NCBI RefSeq assembly: GCF_002099425.1
Contig: NW_018344185.1
Span: forward strand, 1,220,001 to 1,284,000
Source: Phascolarctos cinereus
Lineage: Eukaryota; Chordata; Mammalia; Diprotodontia; Phascolarctidae
Direction: 5' to 3'
Length of the DNA: 64,000 nucleotides
Shown: positions 23,610-35,143 of the stretch, in pieces
How the letters are laid out: every line of letters begins with the position of its first letter
Position numbering within the stretch: the stretch's first letter is position 1
Made by a program: the position numbers and the translations under genes
The notes under the pieces: model-generated
Told to the model about the DNA's origin: nothing
The model's input: the letters and a program-made list of their open reading frames with translations, nothing else
The model's database searches: none

Positions 23610-23876
23610 CATAGGTATCTGCAAATACACACATGTGTGTATGTGTATGTATATACACATATCTATTATGTTCACAAATGAGTATGTTTTTTATATGAAC
23701 ATATATAGGCTTACTTGTGTATATATATACACATACATAGGCTAAAATCTAACTAATCATTTTGGAACACTTACACATGTGTATACACCAGAGTATATAC
23801 ATATATACATATACATACTCATAGATACCTACAAAATGTATGTGGGTATAAATACACAATGCATATATATACATAT

Positions 23877-23929
<53 letters not shown>

Positions 23930-24059
23930 CATACATACATATATGTATGTATGTATGTATATATGTATGTGTGTGTGTCTGTGTGTGTGTGTGTATATAT
24001 ATATGTGTATATATATATATATACACTATATATATATATATAGTGTATATATATATATA
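23610..24059. repeat. Compound (CA)n/(TG)n/(TA)n microsatellite with a perfect 50-bp palindrome
   Basis: Alternating purine-pyrimidine units dominate. 24,010-24,059 is a perfect inverted repeat with 25-bp arms and no spacer, centred between 24,034 and 24,035. (CA)n at 23,876-23,900 and (TG)n at 23,966-23,994 form a second pair of complementary arms. Short frames in this DNA are artefacts. Confidence 0.95.
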
Positions 24060-24113
24060 ATATCCCAAATGTCTGGATGGAATTTTAATCATATTTAAAT
24101 CTGTATCTATGTC

Positions 24114-24142
24114 ATCTATATCTATCTATCTATCTCTCTATC
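24114..24142. repeat. (TATC)n microsatellite
   Basis: Short run of TATC units. Confidence 0.9.
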
Positions 24143-24269
24143 TTCACATCTAGAGAAAGACATAGAAAGGGGGAAGTAAATGAAATATGGTAGGCAGATA
24201 CAGTCTTTGAAAAAAGAAAACAAGAATAGATATTTGGATATATATATGTTTATTTTCAAGAAGTAATAA

Positions 24270-24350
24270 TTATATAACTTGCATTTGTGTAGGACCTTAC
24301 AATTTTGCAAGACCTTTCAAAGGGATTATTTAATTTGGTCTTAATGTTTT
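24270..24350 (-). repeat. MIR3-like fragment
   Basis: 'cttgcatttgtgtaggacct' and 'gcaagacctttcaaagggat' resemble the start of the MIR3-like blocks at 29,850 and 46,380. Confidence 0.5.
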
Positions 24351-24610
24351 GCTGAGGTGAACTTTACACTGAAAGGATTAATAGTATGGTGTTACATATA
24401 GTGAGATTGTGGATTTTTCTTCTATTTGTTCGTGGTGCTTTTTAATTTCCTCACTTAGATACATAAAATGATGTGGAAAGATTTAATTAATAAATTGAGA
24501 TGATCTAGTAAATCAAAGGAAGATGGATGGATAGTTGTTATGTACTGATAAGAAATAGTGATCCAATGAAAGCAATCAATACAGTTCTCTGACATAAATA
24601 ACGAATTTTT

Positions 24611-24751
24611 TTTTTTTTTTGGCTAGGCAATGGGGTTAAACTTGCCCAGGGTCACACAGCTAGTAAGTGTTACGTGTCTGAGGCCAAATTTGAACTCAGG
24701 TCCTCCTGAATCCAGGGCCAGTGCTCTATCTACTGTGCCACCTAGCTGCCC
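24611..24751 (-). repeat. tRNA-derived SINE (WSINE1-like)
   Basis: A T-run (poly(A) of the minus strand) leads into 'cttgcccagggtcacacagc', 'gaactcaggtcctcctgaat' and 'ccacctagctgcccc'. Flanks repeat CATAAATAACGAATTTTT (24,593-24,610) and CATAAATAACTAATTTTT (24,752-24,769), a target-site duplication with one mismatch. Confidence 0.9.
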
Positions 24752-24769
24752 CATAAATAACTAATTTTT

Positions 24770-25259
24770 AAATGGATTCTCAAACATGTTTCCAAACTAT
24801 TCCACTTCTTTATGTTTTGTTGACATGTTATCATTACAAAATAGTAAAGGAAAATATAAATAATCTTTCCTCTTATCTTCATTTCTTTTCCCTTCCCTTC
24901 CCTCTTTCCCTTTCTTCCCTTTTTGTACTCCCTTCTCATTCCACTTTCTTTTTTCTTTTCTCCTCTTTACTGTTAAATTGGGATGTATTCATTCTTGATA
25001 CTAGACTACTTAGGAGAAGCTAGAATCAGAGCCCTCTACTTTAGGTAGGATGTAGAACACTCATTGATTCTCAGCAGACAAAAAAGAAATCTAATACAGG
25101 GAAGCCATCTCAGACATCTAGCAGAGGTAAGAGAAGTACATATAGGGAATATGAATCGAGAGTCTAAGAGGTTAGACAAAAAGTCAGCTTGTTTAAACAA
25201 GAGTAGCCAAGGTTAGCTCCACTTAAAAGATGAGCTCTGCTTCAGGGGCAGAACTTGTT
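24770..25259. other. Unassigned DNA with a pyrimidine-rich stretch
   Basis: 24,865-24,965 is C/T-rich and may be an old L1 remnant, but I cannot align it. No gene is seen. Confidence 0.35.
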
Positions 25260-25334
25260 TGTTTTTAGTCATGCTTCACACTTGTTGATGACTGAGTGTC
25301 CCAATACCTGGTAGTGTTCCTGTCCTCATAAATG

Positions 25335-25475
25335 GAGGAATGTTAATGAACTAATAGATGGTGGATTCCTTCAGGGCCAGGGCTTGCTTCATCTTTGTAT
25401 TTTCCCCCAGGGAGCAGCATAAAGTCTTGCACATAGTAGGCTTTTAGGAAGTTTTCACTGAATTGAATCGAAATG
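25335..25475 (+). repeat. L2-like 3' end
   Basis: 'cttcagggccagggcttgct', 'tttgtattttcccccaggga' and 'cttgcacatagtaggctttt' are in the order of the L2 3' end. Confidence 0.6.
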
Positions 25476-26205
25476 AATCAGTTGGCTACTGTCACTGCAG
25501 AGAAGTTATATGTATATTTAGGACTTAGACTTGGCAGGAAGGGTTCACATTTCCTGTGAAATTTCCTAATATGTTCTAGCACTCTTGTTTAAGAAAAAAA
25601 TGACTAAAGAGGGCATGATTTGTGCTTGAATTTCTTGAGTGATAAGGGAAGACCCACATTTAATTTTACAAGTAACAACAAAAGAAAATAATGGTTAGGG
25701 AAATTTGCAAATTCCCTTGACCAGAAAAGCAAATACAAAATGCCAGTCAACAGAAGTATTACCCTATAACGCAGGCAACTGGGAAACATTGGGTTGGTGA
25801 CTGTATTTTTCCTAGTTTCAATTTTCCCAAACCCTAACCTAGCTTCTGTTTAATTTTAAAAGTGATGTGTAGTTTAGAGAATATATCATCTGAGGATTAC
25901 GTATACCTAAATCATGAAAATATAACCTTGTAAGAACTAATACAAGAAGTCTTACGTTCTCTAAGATTATTTCCCTGAAAAAGTAAGCAAGCAAAAGGCA
26001 TAAGGTAGAAGCAGTGATCTAAATGGCTTTTTGTCATGGATTGTGATTTGTTTTAAGCAGAAACTCTGTATGAATAATACACCTTTTATAGTCTCTTCAT
26101 TTCTTCTAATCACTATCATCCATTGCCATGTAATTTTGACTCAGACATTTCTACGTAGATATTATGTTGATGAAGTCAGTTCAAGTTCTGAAAGGAAGAT
26201 ACCAG
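25476..26205. other. Unassigned DNA, no gene seen
   Basis: No repeat or coding segment is recognised. Confidence 0.4.
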
Positions 26206-26213
26206 AACAGGTT

Positions 26214-26353
26214 AACCTGTGGAGCAGCTAACTGGTGCGTAGAGTACCGGCCCTGAAGTCAGGAGGACCTGAGTTCAAATCTGACCTCAGACCTGACATT
26301 TACTAGTTGTGTGAGCCTGGGCAAGTCACTTAGCCCCAATTGCCAAAAAAAAA
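26214..26353 (+). repeat. tRNA-derived SINE (WSINE1-like)
   Basis: It contains 'agtcaggaggacctgagttc', 'gcctgggcaagtcacttagc' and an A-tail. CAGGTTAAC before it and CCAGTTAAC after it look like a short, mutated target-site duplication. Confidence 0.85.
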
Positions 26354-26489
26354 AAGCCAGTTAACTTTACTCCTTTAGATCTCAATTTTGTAGACAATTC
26401 TTTCATCATAGTATGGAATTTTGTGTTATACACACATATACTAATTAAATATTAAGTGACAAGGGAAATGTTACATTGCAAATGTCGTG

Positions 26490-26600
26490 ACTACTATGTG
26501 TCAGGCACTAGTGCTAATTGCTGGGGATAAAAAGAAAGATAGTCCTTGCCCTCAAAGAACTTACAATCTAATGATGGAAGACAATAAACAGAGCTGAAAA
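26490..26600 (-). repeat. L2-like fragment
   Basis: 'ctatgtgtcaggcactagtg' and 'ccttgccctcaaagaactta' match the motif pair repeated at 55,055-55,145. Confidence 0.55.
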
Positions 26601-27293
26601 GAAGAGACTTGTTAGAAGGTACCTAACTGTCCAGAAAGGGAATGACTTCGGCTTAACATACTATATTCTTTGTGGCTCTAAGCTAGTTAACTCTTGGCTG
26701 ATATTGCTTCCTTTTCTAGTTCTCAACATCAATTTCCTAATGCATCCTAGAATTTTGCTAGGAATTGAAGTTATTTGCCATTCTATAGTATGAAGATTTT
26801 ATCCTCTTTACTTGTTGGAAAGTTGTGATATTTTCTCATTTTCATTGATTTGGTACTTTTCACCTGCTTCATGATTTCTCCTAGATAAGTCATAGTGGCT
26901 AAGCCCCACCTGCCAATTTTTTTTTCCAGTACCTTAGCCTGGCATTCAAAAATGTAGATTAGGACGAATATGCTTGCTGTTCAAGTTCATCTGGGCTTTG
27001 TTACTTAATTTAACTGAATACAAGTAGGTGCTGTCTTAACATCTTCCCACCCAAATTGATTTTCTATGTGCTTTTACACATTTTTGCTCTTTTCTTTCAA
27101 GTCCAAATAGTTTTATTTTTGGTAGAAAATCAGAAGTAAAAAGTTGAGCAGTTCTGTCTTCTCTCCTGCCATATATTAGGAAATTGATCTCTCTCTTGCA
27201 CCCTACACAACTTCCCCACAAACAAACAAATAAATAAATAACCTTTATAGTAGTTTCCTATTAAAAAAAATAACTAACAAAACTTATTACCAA
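26601..27293. other. Unassigned DNA; short (AAAT)n at 27,222-27,241
   Basis: No gene or family is recognised beyond the short tetranucleotide run. Confidence 0.4.
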
Positions 27294-27481
27294 GATAAGG
27301 TTTTTAACCAGGGGTCTATGAACTTGTTTTTAAAATATTTTTGTAACTATTGCAATATAATTTCTTTTCTTGTTATCCTATGCATTTTAGGCATTTAAAA
27401 ACACTAGTCTGAGAAAGAGGTCTATAAACTTCATCAGACTGCCAAAGGTGTCCAGGATACTAAAAAGGTTAAGAACCCCTG
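27294..27481. mobile_element. hAT-like MITE (non-autonomous DNA transposon)
   Basis: The right end GGTTAAGAACCCCTG (27,467-27,481) is the inverse of the left end (ataaggtttttaacc, 27,295-27,309) at 10 of 15 positions. The interior ('catcagactgccaaaggtgt', 'caggatac') has no coding capacity. Length and ends suit a Charlie/hAT-type MITE. The expected 8-bp duplication is not visible. Confidence 0.55.
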
Positions 27482-27484
27482 AAC

Positions 27485-27720
27485 TGAAGACTAAAAATTC
27501 AAGCAAACTGCCACTTCATTCAAGACCATAGCTTTCCCCTCACTATCACACTAGTATGATCTCATTCTAATTCCATATATGAACCCTCCACTTTATCCAA
27601 ACTATTGTACTAGTCATCCCTCTAAAGTGCCAAAAAAATAATCTCTTGCCTCTATGACTTGAATTTCCCTATGTCTTCCTGCCTAGCATGTAATCTTACC
27701 TCTTTTATGAACAACTGGAA
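27485..27720 (+). repeat. L2-like fragment
   Basis: 'aatctcttgcctctatgact' and 'tcttcctgcctagcatgtaa' resemble an L2 3'-region stretch. Divergence is high. Confidence 0.4.
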
Positions 27721-28645
27721 AAGGAACGGCATTTTCTTTGCATAAATTTACAGTCCAAATGTTTGATTATTACAGCTATTCCTCATAATTTTTCCCCAAT
27801 CCCTTTATCCTTAGATTGCATATTTCCTAATTCTCACCTCATTCCCCTGCATCCTCTTTTATGGCATCTCATTAAATGTTGCCTCCATTAATCTTTTCTT
27901 TGTCAGTTCTGTATCTTCATATGCTTGTTTCTATTTAAGTGGTAAGATTTTCTCCCACAATTCAAATAATATTTTTTTATAGAAGTGTCCTATCATTTTT
28001 TAAAGATAAAAAATCATCAACATATAATAAGTTTGCTTCTGTACTGGTGCATTTTTCTTTACTAATAATCCTCATTTAGAAATTTCCTTATTGGCTTTTG
28101 CCAAATGCTTTCCCTCCTCTATTCTTCTTAAATCCTTACAATCTAGGCCCTGGATCACGGGAAGCTTTTTGTTTCCAATATTTTTCTAAGTCTATTTACT
28201 GCAGAAGCCTCCAGAAGAGACTCTTTGCGAATAAAGGATAGTCAAAGGGATGGAGGGCACTCACTTAGACTTTGCAGTTGGGAGGAATCTAAATGTTTTC
28301 ATCAACATCCAGCAACATAGTTCACACATCATACTCATCCTGCATGATTGATGAGAATCTCTTATGACTTCTCAAAAGCCATATATGTACATAAGGTTGC
28401 TGTTGATTGACTAGCCCTTGGGTACTGCTAACAAATATAACCCACTTACTGATGTTGTTGCTGTAGTTATAGAAAACCATACAAGATATATGGTACATTT
28501 ATTTCCCTTTGCATTGGTACAGTGTTTTGGGTTGTTTTTTTTTTACAGTTTTCAAAGCATTTTCACATGCTTTCTCTCACTTGATATCATAATCCTCAGA
28601 AGTTAAATGACTTGGGGTCTTCAAAGTCTCAGAACTCAAGGGTTT
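27721..28645. other. Unassigned AT-rich DNA
   Basis: No gene is seen. 28,500-28,620 ('ttttcaaagcattttcacat') may be a MIR3 scrap. Confidence 0.4.
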
Positions 28646-29439
28646 TGATTCCTTATGTCATAGCATTATTGATCTATCATTAGAAACAGTCCATCTTATT
28701 TTGGAACCGTTCCAATTTGTAGAAAAATTTCTGTTCCATAAAACCTTACTCTATATCTCTGAAACCTTCAACCACTGCTCCTAGCTCTGCTCTCAGGAAC
28801 CAAGTACATTAGATTCATTTACTCTTCTATATGATGGCCCTTCAAATACTTGGAGACAGGTATCATGTCCAATCTTAAACATTATTCAGGTAAAATATCT
28901 CCGGTTTCTTCAGCTGATCCTTGTACTGCACTAAAGAACTTGTACAGGTTCTTTAACCTTATCAACAGCCTGACTGTTTTTTATTTTTCCTTCTGGATAC
29001 AGTCCAGCTTGTCTATTTCCTTCCAAAAATATGGTGTTGAAAACTAAACCAAAGATTGCAGATGTGATCTGACAAGGTTCAGAATGGTACAGAACTCTTA
29101 TCTTCTTCATTCTGGCCTTTATTAGTTATTTGTTTTGGCTGACATGTTATATTATTAATTTACATTGAGTTTGCAGTTTACTAAAGCCTAAAGATTGTTT
29201 TCCTATGACTGCTGCCTAGCTATTTTCCCCAAGCTGTATTATATAGTTGATAACTTTTTAGTGTTATCAATTTCCACACTCTGCTGCTACCCCTCCACCA
29301 GAACATAGGACTCTGCCCTTAGGTGCCAGGCTGTGATATGTGAACTTTCACCTTATTTTCCCTGGAATCAGGCTTTCATATTGTTTCCTGGCTGTGATTA
29401 TCAAACCATGCAACCATGTGAATATCTCCATCCTCCCAT

Positions 29440-29580
29440 TTCAAACTCTCATTTATAAATTAGAATGTAAACTCTTCAAGCAAGGGGATATCTCACTTGC
29501 TTATATTTGTATTTCCAGTGCTTGGCAGTGTCTGGCACATAACTACTTAGTAAAATGCCTTATCTAGCTATTAAACTTTA
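29440..29580 (+). repeat. L2-like 3' end inside the CR1 element
   Basis: 'gaatgtaaactcttcaagca' and 'cagtgtctggcacataacta' match an L2 3' end. The flanking CR1 sequence continues on both sides. Confidence 0.65.
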
Positions 29581-29844
29581 TTATGTTCAGCCTGGTGAGA
29601 TATTTCTGGATACTAACTCTGTCATACAACGTTTTAGACACTCTTCAGTTTTATGTAATCTGAATATTTGGTAGACATGCCTTCTATAGCTTCATCCAGG
29701 CCACTGATAAAAGGCTGAATAGCATGGAGTCAAGGACACACCCATTAGGGATCTATCTCCAAACTGACATTGGTCAATCAATGACTACTCATTAGTATGG
29801 TCATCCAAATAACTCCAAATCTACTTTAATATGCTATTCATATT

Positions 29845-30078
29845 AAGAATAGCTAGCATTTATATAGCTCTTTAAGGTTTTCAAAAGGGTTTACATAAAT
29901 TATATAATTTGATTCTCAAAACAACCCTTTGAGGTAGGTGTTATTATCCCAATTTTATATTTGAGGAAATTTATATGAAGTGACACAGCCAGTAGGTATC
30001 TAAGACAAGATTGTAAAATAGGCCTTCCTTACTCCAGGACCAGCAATTCTCTCTATTGCACCATCTATTATTATGAAT
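29845..30078 (-). repeat. MIR3-like SINE inside the CR1 element
   Basis: 'tagctagcatttatatagct', 'acaaccctttgaggtaggtg' and 'gtgacacagccagtaggtat' are antisense MIR3-type features ending near 'gcaccatctat'. CR1 sequence resumes at about 30,090. Confidence 0.7.
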
Positions 30079-31009
30079 ATGTCTCTCTCTGATATAGTGG
30101 GATACATTAGAGTAGCATGAGAAATTCTGTCAAATGCTTTGCTGAAATCTAAATATGCTGTATCTACAGCATTCCCCTATTACATCAGTTTAATTATAAT
30201 TTCACAAAAGGAAATGAGGTTATTCTGGTGTGAACTAATCTTTATAAAATCAAGCTGGATTAAATAAATATTGTTTACCAAATGAAAATAAACATTATGC
30301 ACCTATTAACGGTATATTCTAGAATCTTGCCAAGAATCAAGGTCAAAATCATTGGCCTAATGTTTGCAAATTTCACCTTTTCTCTTTTCTTAAAATTAGG
30401 AAATTTGCACCTGACCTTAAAGTTCTCCTACCATCCAAGGGCTTTCAAAGTTTACTCCAACTGGATCAGCAACCACACCACTGGTTCTTTTAGTATCCTT
30501 TCTAAGAAAGGCCTGGTGATTTAAACAAAGAAAGGTGAGCTAGATGGTATCCTACCACTTCCTCTTTTATATAAGATTTCATTCTCCCCTAACCATTCTC
30601 TTATATCCTTCCCAACCTAAAGATCTTTGTCCTTGAGACACAAAACAGAAGCAACATAAAAGCAAAGTTATCCATCTCTGAAATATTAATTTATCTACCT
30701 TGCGCTATCCACCTTCACTAGTGATTTTATTTTACCTTTCATTCAACCTTTGCCTCCAACTAATCTAAAACAAAAACCAACAAAACAAAACATCTTTATT
30801 CATTTTAATATAGTCTGTCAACCTCAGGTCATCCTATTCTTTAATGTTTCTGACATTGGATTTATAGGGCCAGCCTATACTATGCCTTAAGATATGGGTA
30901 CTCTTTTCCATCTTCCCTATATGTTTTAAAGTCTGGAATGTTCATAGTTCCCTGTGCAAAGAAATTAATCTCTTTAAGTAGCTTCCTTTTTGACTTCTCA
31001 TCAGAAATA

Positions 31010-31117
31010 TGTATATGTGTGTATACATATATACATATATTGACATGTGTATATACATATATACACACATATATGTGTATATATGTATGTGTGTGTGTGT
31101 GTGTGTGTGTGTATGTA
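31010..31117. repeat. (TA)n/(CA)n/(TG)n microsatellite
   Basis: TATACA units turn into a (GT)n run of about 13 units. Confidence 0.95.
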
Positions 31118-31489
31118 TCCTGGTTTTTCTGATTTTCCTTGATGGAAGTTCCCCATCCTTCTTTAGTGATGACCCTGATAAAATATCAGGCCATTAGATT
31201 CTTATCCTTTAATTCAATTCTTTAAAATCTCCTCTCTTAAAATCTAAAATTCATAATTACAATATGGTTTATGCTTAGTTTCCCTTTCTTTCTTTTCTGT
31301 AATGTCTATGACAGAGTGGTCCCATGTCCTTATAATTCTCATCATTTCTACTTCCTTGCTATTTATTTGTATTCCAGAATAGCAGATGCACTCATCACTT
31401 CCTTCTCCTTTTGAAGGATGAGATTATCATTAAGGGAAATTTCAGCTTCTCTGAGCTATACTCTTGGCAAAGAGAAAATTCCAGCAGAG

Positions 31490-32275
31490 GTCTAGATAGA
31501 GGAACTTAGGGAAAAAAAAGACTTTAAAAATCAAATGAGAGATATCGAAAAGTTTTTAAAAAATAACAATCCAAGAAAAAACAAGAAGATTATGTACAGA
31601 AAGTCAACCAATTAGAAAAGGAGATCCAGAATCTTAAGGAAGAAAATAACTCTTTGAAAATCAGAATTAGGTACGGTGAAGCCAGCAAAATCATAAGAGA
31701 CCAAGAGATAATAAAACAAAATATAAAGAATGAAAAAAATAGAATAAAATATGAAATATCTCATGAGAAAAAAACAATTTATATGGAGGACAGATTGAGA
31801 AAAGAAAATATAAGAATAACTGGAAAAGTTAAATAACCAAAAAGAGAATCTTGATACAATAATACAAGAAATAATTTTTAAAAGTTGCCCTGAAGTATTA
31901 GAACAAGAAGGGAAAGTAGAAATAGAAAAAAAAATCTACCAATCACCACCTAAAAGAGATCCTATGAGGAAAACCCACAGGAATACCATAACTGTATTCT
32001 GAAATCTATTAAAAGTAAGAGGAAACAAAACAAGTGGTGGTGCCACAAATAGAATCACATAAGACCCAGCTACAGTAGCAACATTAAAAGACTGCAGGTT
32101 GTACAACACTATAAATCAAAAAACAACAGAACTGAAATATCGTAACCCAATAAAATTCAGCATAATTCTGAGGGAAAAAAAGGATATTTAATGAATTGTC
32201 AGATTTTCAGGATTTTGTTAATGAAAGATTTGACATACAAGAGCTAAGAGAAATAGAAGGTATATACAACAGACT
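31490..32275 (+). mobile_element. L1/HAL1-type ORF1 fragment
   Basis: The plus strand codes for pieces of an ORF1: a lysine-rich coiled-coil part (KIRIRYGEASKIIRDQEIIK at 31,657) and the C-terminal part ('cagattttcaggattttgtt', 32,200-32,220). It matches the older element at 36,830-37,495 and 43,590-43,740 rather than the younger L1. Both the 5'UTR and the 3'UTR are missing, and the frame is broken. Confidence 0.75.
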
Positions 32276-32281
32276 AATTAC

Positions 32282-32557
32282 AAAGGACTCAATATGTACA
32301 CATTCCATGTCTTTGAGGAGGTCTCTTCTGGTACTTCCAGCTGCCAATCCCGTTTCCTCCTAAGGTTACCTTCCATTTACTTTGTCTTATGTGCTGATGT
32401 ATACATATTGTCTTTCCCATTAGAGTGTAAGCACCTTGAGAGTCTGTTTCACCTTGGATTTTGTAATCCCAATACCTAGTATAGTAGGTACCATAGTAGC
32501 ATATCATGTAGTAGGAACTTAATAAAAAGTCATTAGTTGATGGATTGAATCTATCTA
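32282..32557 (+). repeat. L2-like 3' end
   Basis: 'cttccatttactttgtctta', 'tagagtgtaagcaccttgag', 'tttgtaatcccaatacctag' and 'gtaggaacttaataaaaagt' follow L2 3'-end order. Confidence 0.7.
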
Positions 32558-32609
32558 CTTTAGTTCTCTCTCCAACTGATTTCCACTTACTTTCTGCTAT
32601 GTTCTAAGA

Positions 32610-32715
32610 AACTAGGGTCTCTAACTTGCCAAAGATCACAGAGGTAGTAAGCAGCAGAATTTGGATTTTCTCTGATTCCAAATTCAAGCTCTTTCTCTAT
32701 ACCATAAACATAAAG
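32610..32715 (-). repeat. MIR-like fragment
   Basis: 'aacttgccaaagatcacaga' and 'ctgattccaaattcaagctc' are antisense MIR-like head sequence. Confidence 0.5.
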
Positions 32716-32832
32716 AAATGTTCATTCATAACATATTGCAAAGACTGAATTTCAACTGTACTTGATATTTGCCAGTTGTGTGTATGTGTATGTGTTTGAC
32801 AATGTTCATTTTGCCCCACTAAAGCCCCAGTT

Positions 32833-32834
<2 letters not shown>

Positions 32835-32875
<41 letters not shown>
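32835..32875. repeat. (AC)n microsatellite
   Basis: About 20 AC units. Confidence 0.97.
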
Positions 32876-32876
<1 letters not shown>

Positions 32877-32879
32877 CAT

Positions 32880-33110
32880 TACTTGTATGACAATGGGATA
32901 AATCAAACTCTTTGAGGTTTGATTTCCTTATTGGTAAAAGAGGGAAAATGATGCCTTACTTCATAATAATAGGAATCCTATAGGAGTCCTATTGCATAGA
33001 TCAAATTACACATACACACATGTATATGTATGTATAAATGTACATATATACATACATATACATTTATATGGAGCTGTGAAGATCTTAAAGTGCTGTATAA
33101 AGTATTATAC
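32880..33110 (+). repeat. MIR-like SINE with an internal (CA/TA)n run
   Basis: 'gatttccttattggtaaaag' (CORE) and 'gatcttaaagtgctgtataa' (tail) flank a TACA-rich run at 33,005-33,070. Confidence 0.5.
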
Positions 33111-33239
33111 TGAGATAATTATATTTTGTTTTGGACCCAAACTGGGATTTTTGCTTGAGAGCAGGGTCTTTCCACAGGGAATTCCCACTACTACTGTAGG
33201 CTGGACCCTTTTCTGCAATTGATACTCTTAAGAGATTTG

Positions 33240-33365
33240 ACTGTGGGCACTGAGGGCTTAAGTGACTTGCCAAGGGTCACAAAGTCTGAATGTGTTAGAG
33301 GCACAACTTGAAACCAAGTTTTCATAATTCTAAGACTGCATCTCTATGAAGTAAGCCATATTGCT
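33240..33365 (-). repeat. tRNA-derived SINE fragment
   Basis: 'cttaagtgacttgccaaggg' and 'gaaaccaagttttcataatt' match the antisense head of the CORE-SINE group. Confidence 0.6.
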
Positions 33366-33370
33366 TTATT

Positions 33371-35013
33371 GTAATGTTATTGAAATTGAAATAAATTGTT
33401 TTTTCATTGTTAATAGAGTTATTAAGAGTTTGATATTTGATAACCAAAGAAAGCTTACTCTCAGACTTCTCAAGATTGGATAACTTCCCAGTTGTTTCTT
33501 TTTTTAGATGATCAGTTCATCCAGAAAACAAACAAACAAGCAAATAGACAAACTAATGTGCCTCTCTCAGTTGATTTTTTTATTTGAACTGTGAAATTTA
33601 ATGGTAAAGATTGGAATGTCAAAAAAAAAATTACCCCTCTCAAATAAAATGCAGCTTCCAGGACCTCAGCAATATTATTTCACAGCCAGGTGATTTGCTT
33701 TTCATGTGTAAGTTCCAGAGAAAAGTATTGAAAACATCATCTAGAGTTATTCAAGCAAATTGGCTTCTAGCCACTAGAGTTGGTCAGGGATGGGTAACAT
33801 CCAAGACTTTAGAGTGGAATCTTCTCCCTTTCTCAGAGTCATAAGGCAAAATTGTGACAAACTACACTGATTATTTTACTCTTATCATTTACCCTTTGGT
33901 TTTTTCCCTCCAGGGGCTGTGTTTCTAAAACAATGGAAAGGAAGTATACTGGTATCCAAATGGCATCTGAAAAGGAACTAGTGCCATCTATTACATGTGG
34001 GTACATCGTGCAGGTCGGAGAGAACAGAGGAATAACAGATGGCACCAGACTCAGCACCTCTACTGGCAGGAAAAAAGTCAAAACTACTCTAAAGGTCCTG
34101 TACAGAAAGAAAATTACCATGATTCTCAAAACCATCTGTTTCATTCTGTATGGTACCGTGGATTTGAATTCCTGTTGGGATCCAGTATGTTGTTTATAGA
34201 CCTTAATAGACAGTGACAGCCTTTCTCATAGTAAAAAATAGGTGGCCATCTACTAGATACACTCAATTTCATGGGACAATTTTTCCCTGCTCCATTTCAC
34301 CCCCGAAATATCTCCCTTCTCATTGTTCATTCGCAGACGCTGACATATAAACATCAAAAATTCATTTTCTGAGTTAAGGTATTGTCTCTCATGAAAATGG
34401 CGTTTGGGGAGGGGGAGTGGATAGGCTGCTTTCTGACAGACAATAGACTGTTTCTCATCTGGTAAGTCAATGAGACATGCATCCAGATAACTATAATAAA
34501 TAAAACTTTGAAAAGGAATCAATGCTTTAGAGAAGTCAAACAGAGTGGCCTCAGGAATTTATAGAGGGGGGGATCACTTTTAGCTCAGGACCTCTGAGAA
34601 GATACCAAAGAATAACTGAAAACTAAATTGGACTTGGAGAAAGAAAAGTGTTTCAGTAGGTGGAATTGGAGAAGGTTACTGAAGCTTCATAGGGAACAGG
34701 GAAAATAGGTCTAGAGAACAGGGACTGCCTGCAGAAGGCTGGCCATGGTGGGACAGAGCAAAGGGAGGCACCTGTTGGCTATGCTATGGGGTGCTGTGGT
34801 TCAATGTTAGAGTGGAGCTTGCTGAAAGGGGTTTTCAGCAATAAGTACTGCCATGTCACAGGTCTAGCTTTCCTGAGAGAGAATATAAAGTACTATGATG
34901 GGGTTGGGTGCCTCTGGTGGGCAGGGGGTAGAGGAACATATAGTGGGGACACGGAGGGAAGTCTCCAAAAGGCTAGTGGCACCAAGTACACACTCTCCCT
35001 GCTTCATGGTTTC
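33371..35013. other. Longest non-repetitive stretch; possible noncoding exon but no gene called
   Basis: About 1.6 kb without a recognised repeat. At 33,895-33,914 a pyrimidine run ends in CAG ('tttttccctccag'), which would suit a splice acceptor, and an 88-codon frame follows (33,933-34,199). The frame is unlike any protein I know and overlaps another of 73 codons, so chance is likely. 34,560-34,990 is somewhat richer in G and C and likewise unassigned. Confidence 0.35.
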
Positions 35014-35141
35014 CTTTTTTTTTTTTTTTTGTGAGGCAATTGGGGTTAAGTGAATTGCCCAGGGTCACACAACTAGTAAGTGAGGCTAGATTTGAACCTA
35101 GGAAGATGTAGTACTCTATCTACTGTGCCATCTAACTGTCC
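35014..35141 (-). repeat. tRNA-derived SINE (WSINE1-like), shortened
   Basis: A T-run leads to 'gaattgcccagggtcacaca' and 'ctgtgccatctaactgtcct'. Part of the middle is deleted compared with 24,611-24,751. Confidence 0.85.
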
Positions 35142-35143
35142 TA

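Larger units (their letters stand above)
28650..31450 (-). mobile_element. CR1-type LINE, ancient, interrupted by L2 and MIR fragments
   Basis: The plus strand reads as the complement of a CR1 ORF2: 'tggcccttcaaatacttgga', 'acagtccagcttgtctattt', 'tcaaatgctttgctgaaatc', 'gaaatgaggttattctggtg' and 'agaatcttgccaagaatcaa' follow in CR1 order from RT C-terminus to RT start. About 30,550-31,440 is a weaker upstream match. An L2 3' end (29,440-29,580) and a MIR3-like SINE (29,845-30,078) split it, and a (TG)n/(TA)n run lies at 31,010-31,117. The coding frame is lost throughout. Confidence 0.75.

Noticed and set aside
23749-24098. Several overlapping open frames of 60-93 codons on both strands
   Set aside because: They are translations of CA, TG and TA microsatellites (runs of H, T, I, Y, V, C) and reflect only the simple repeat.
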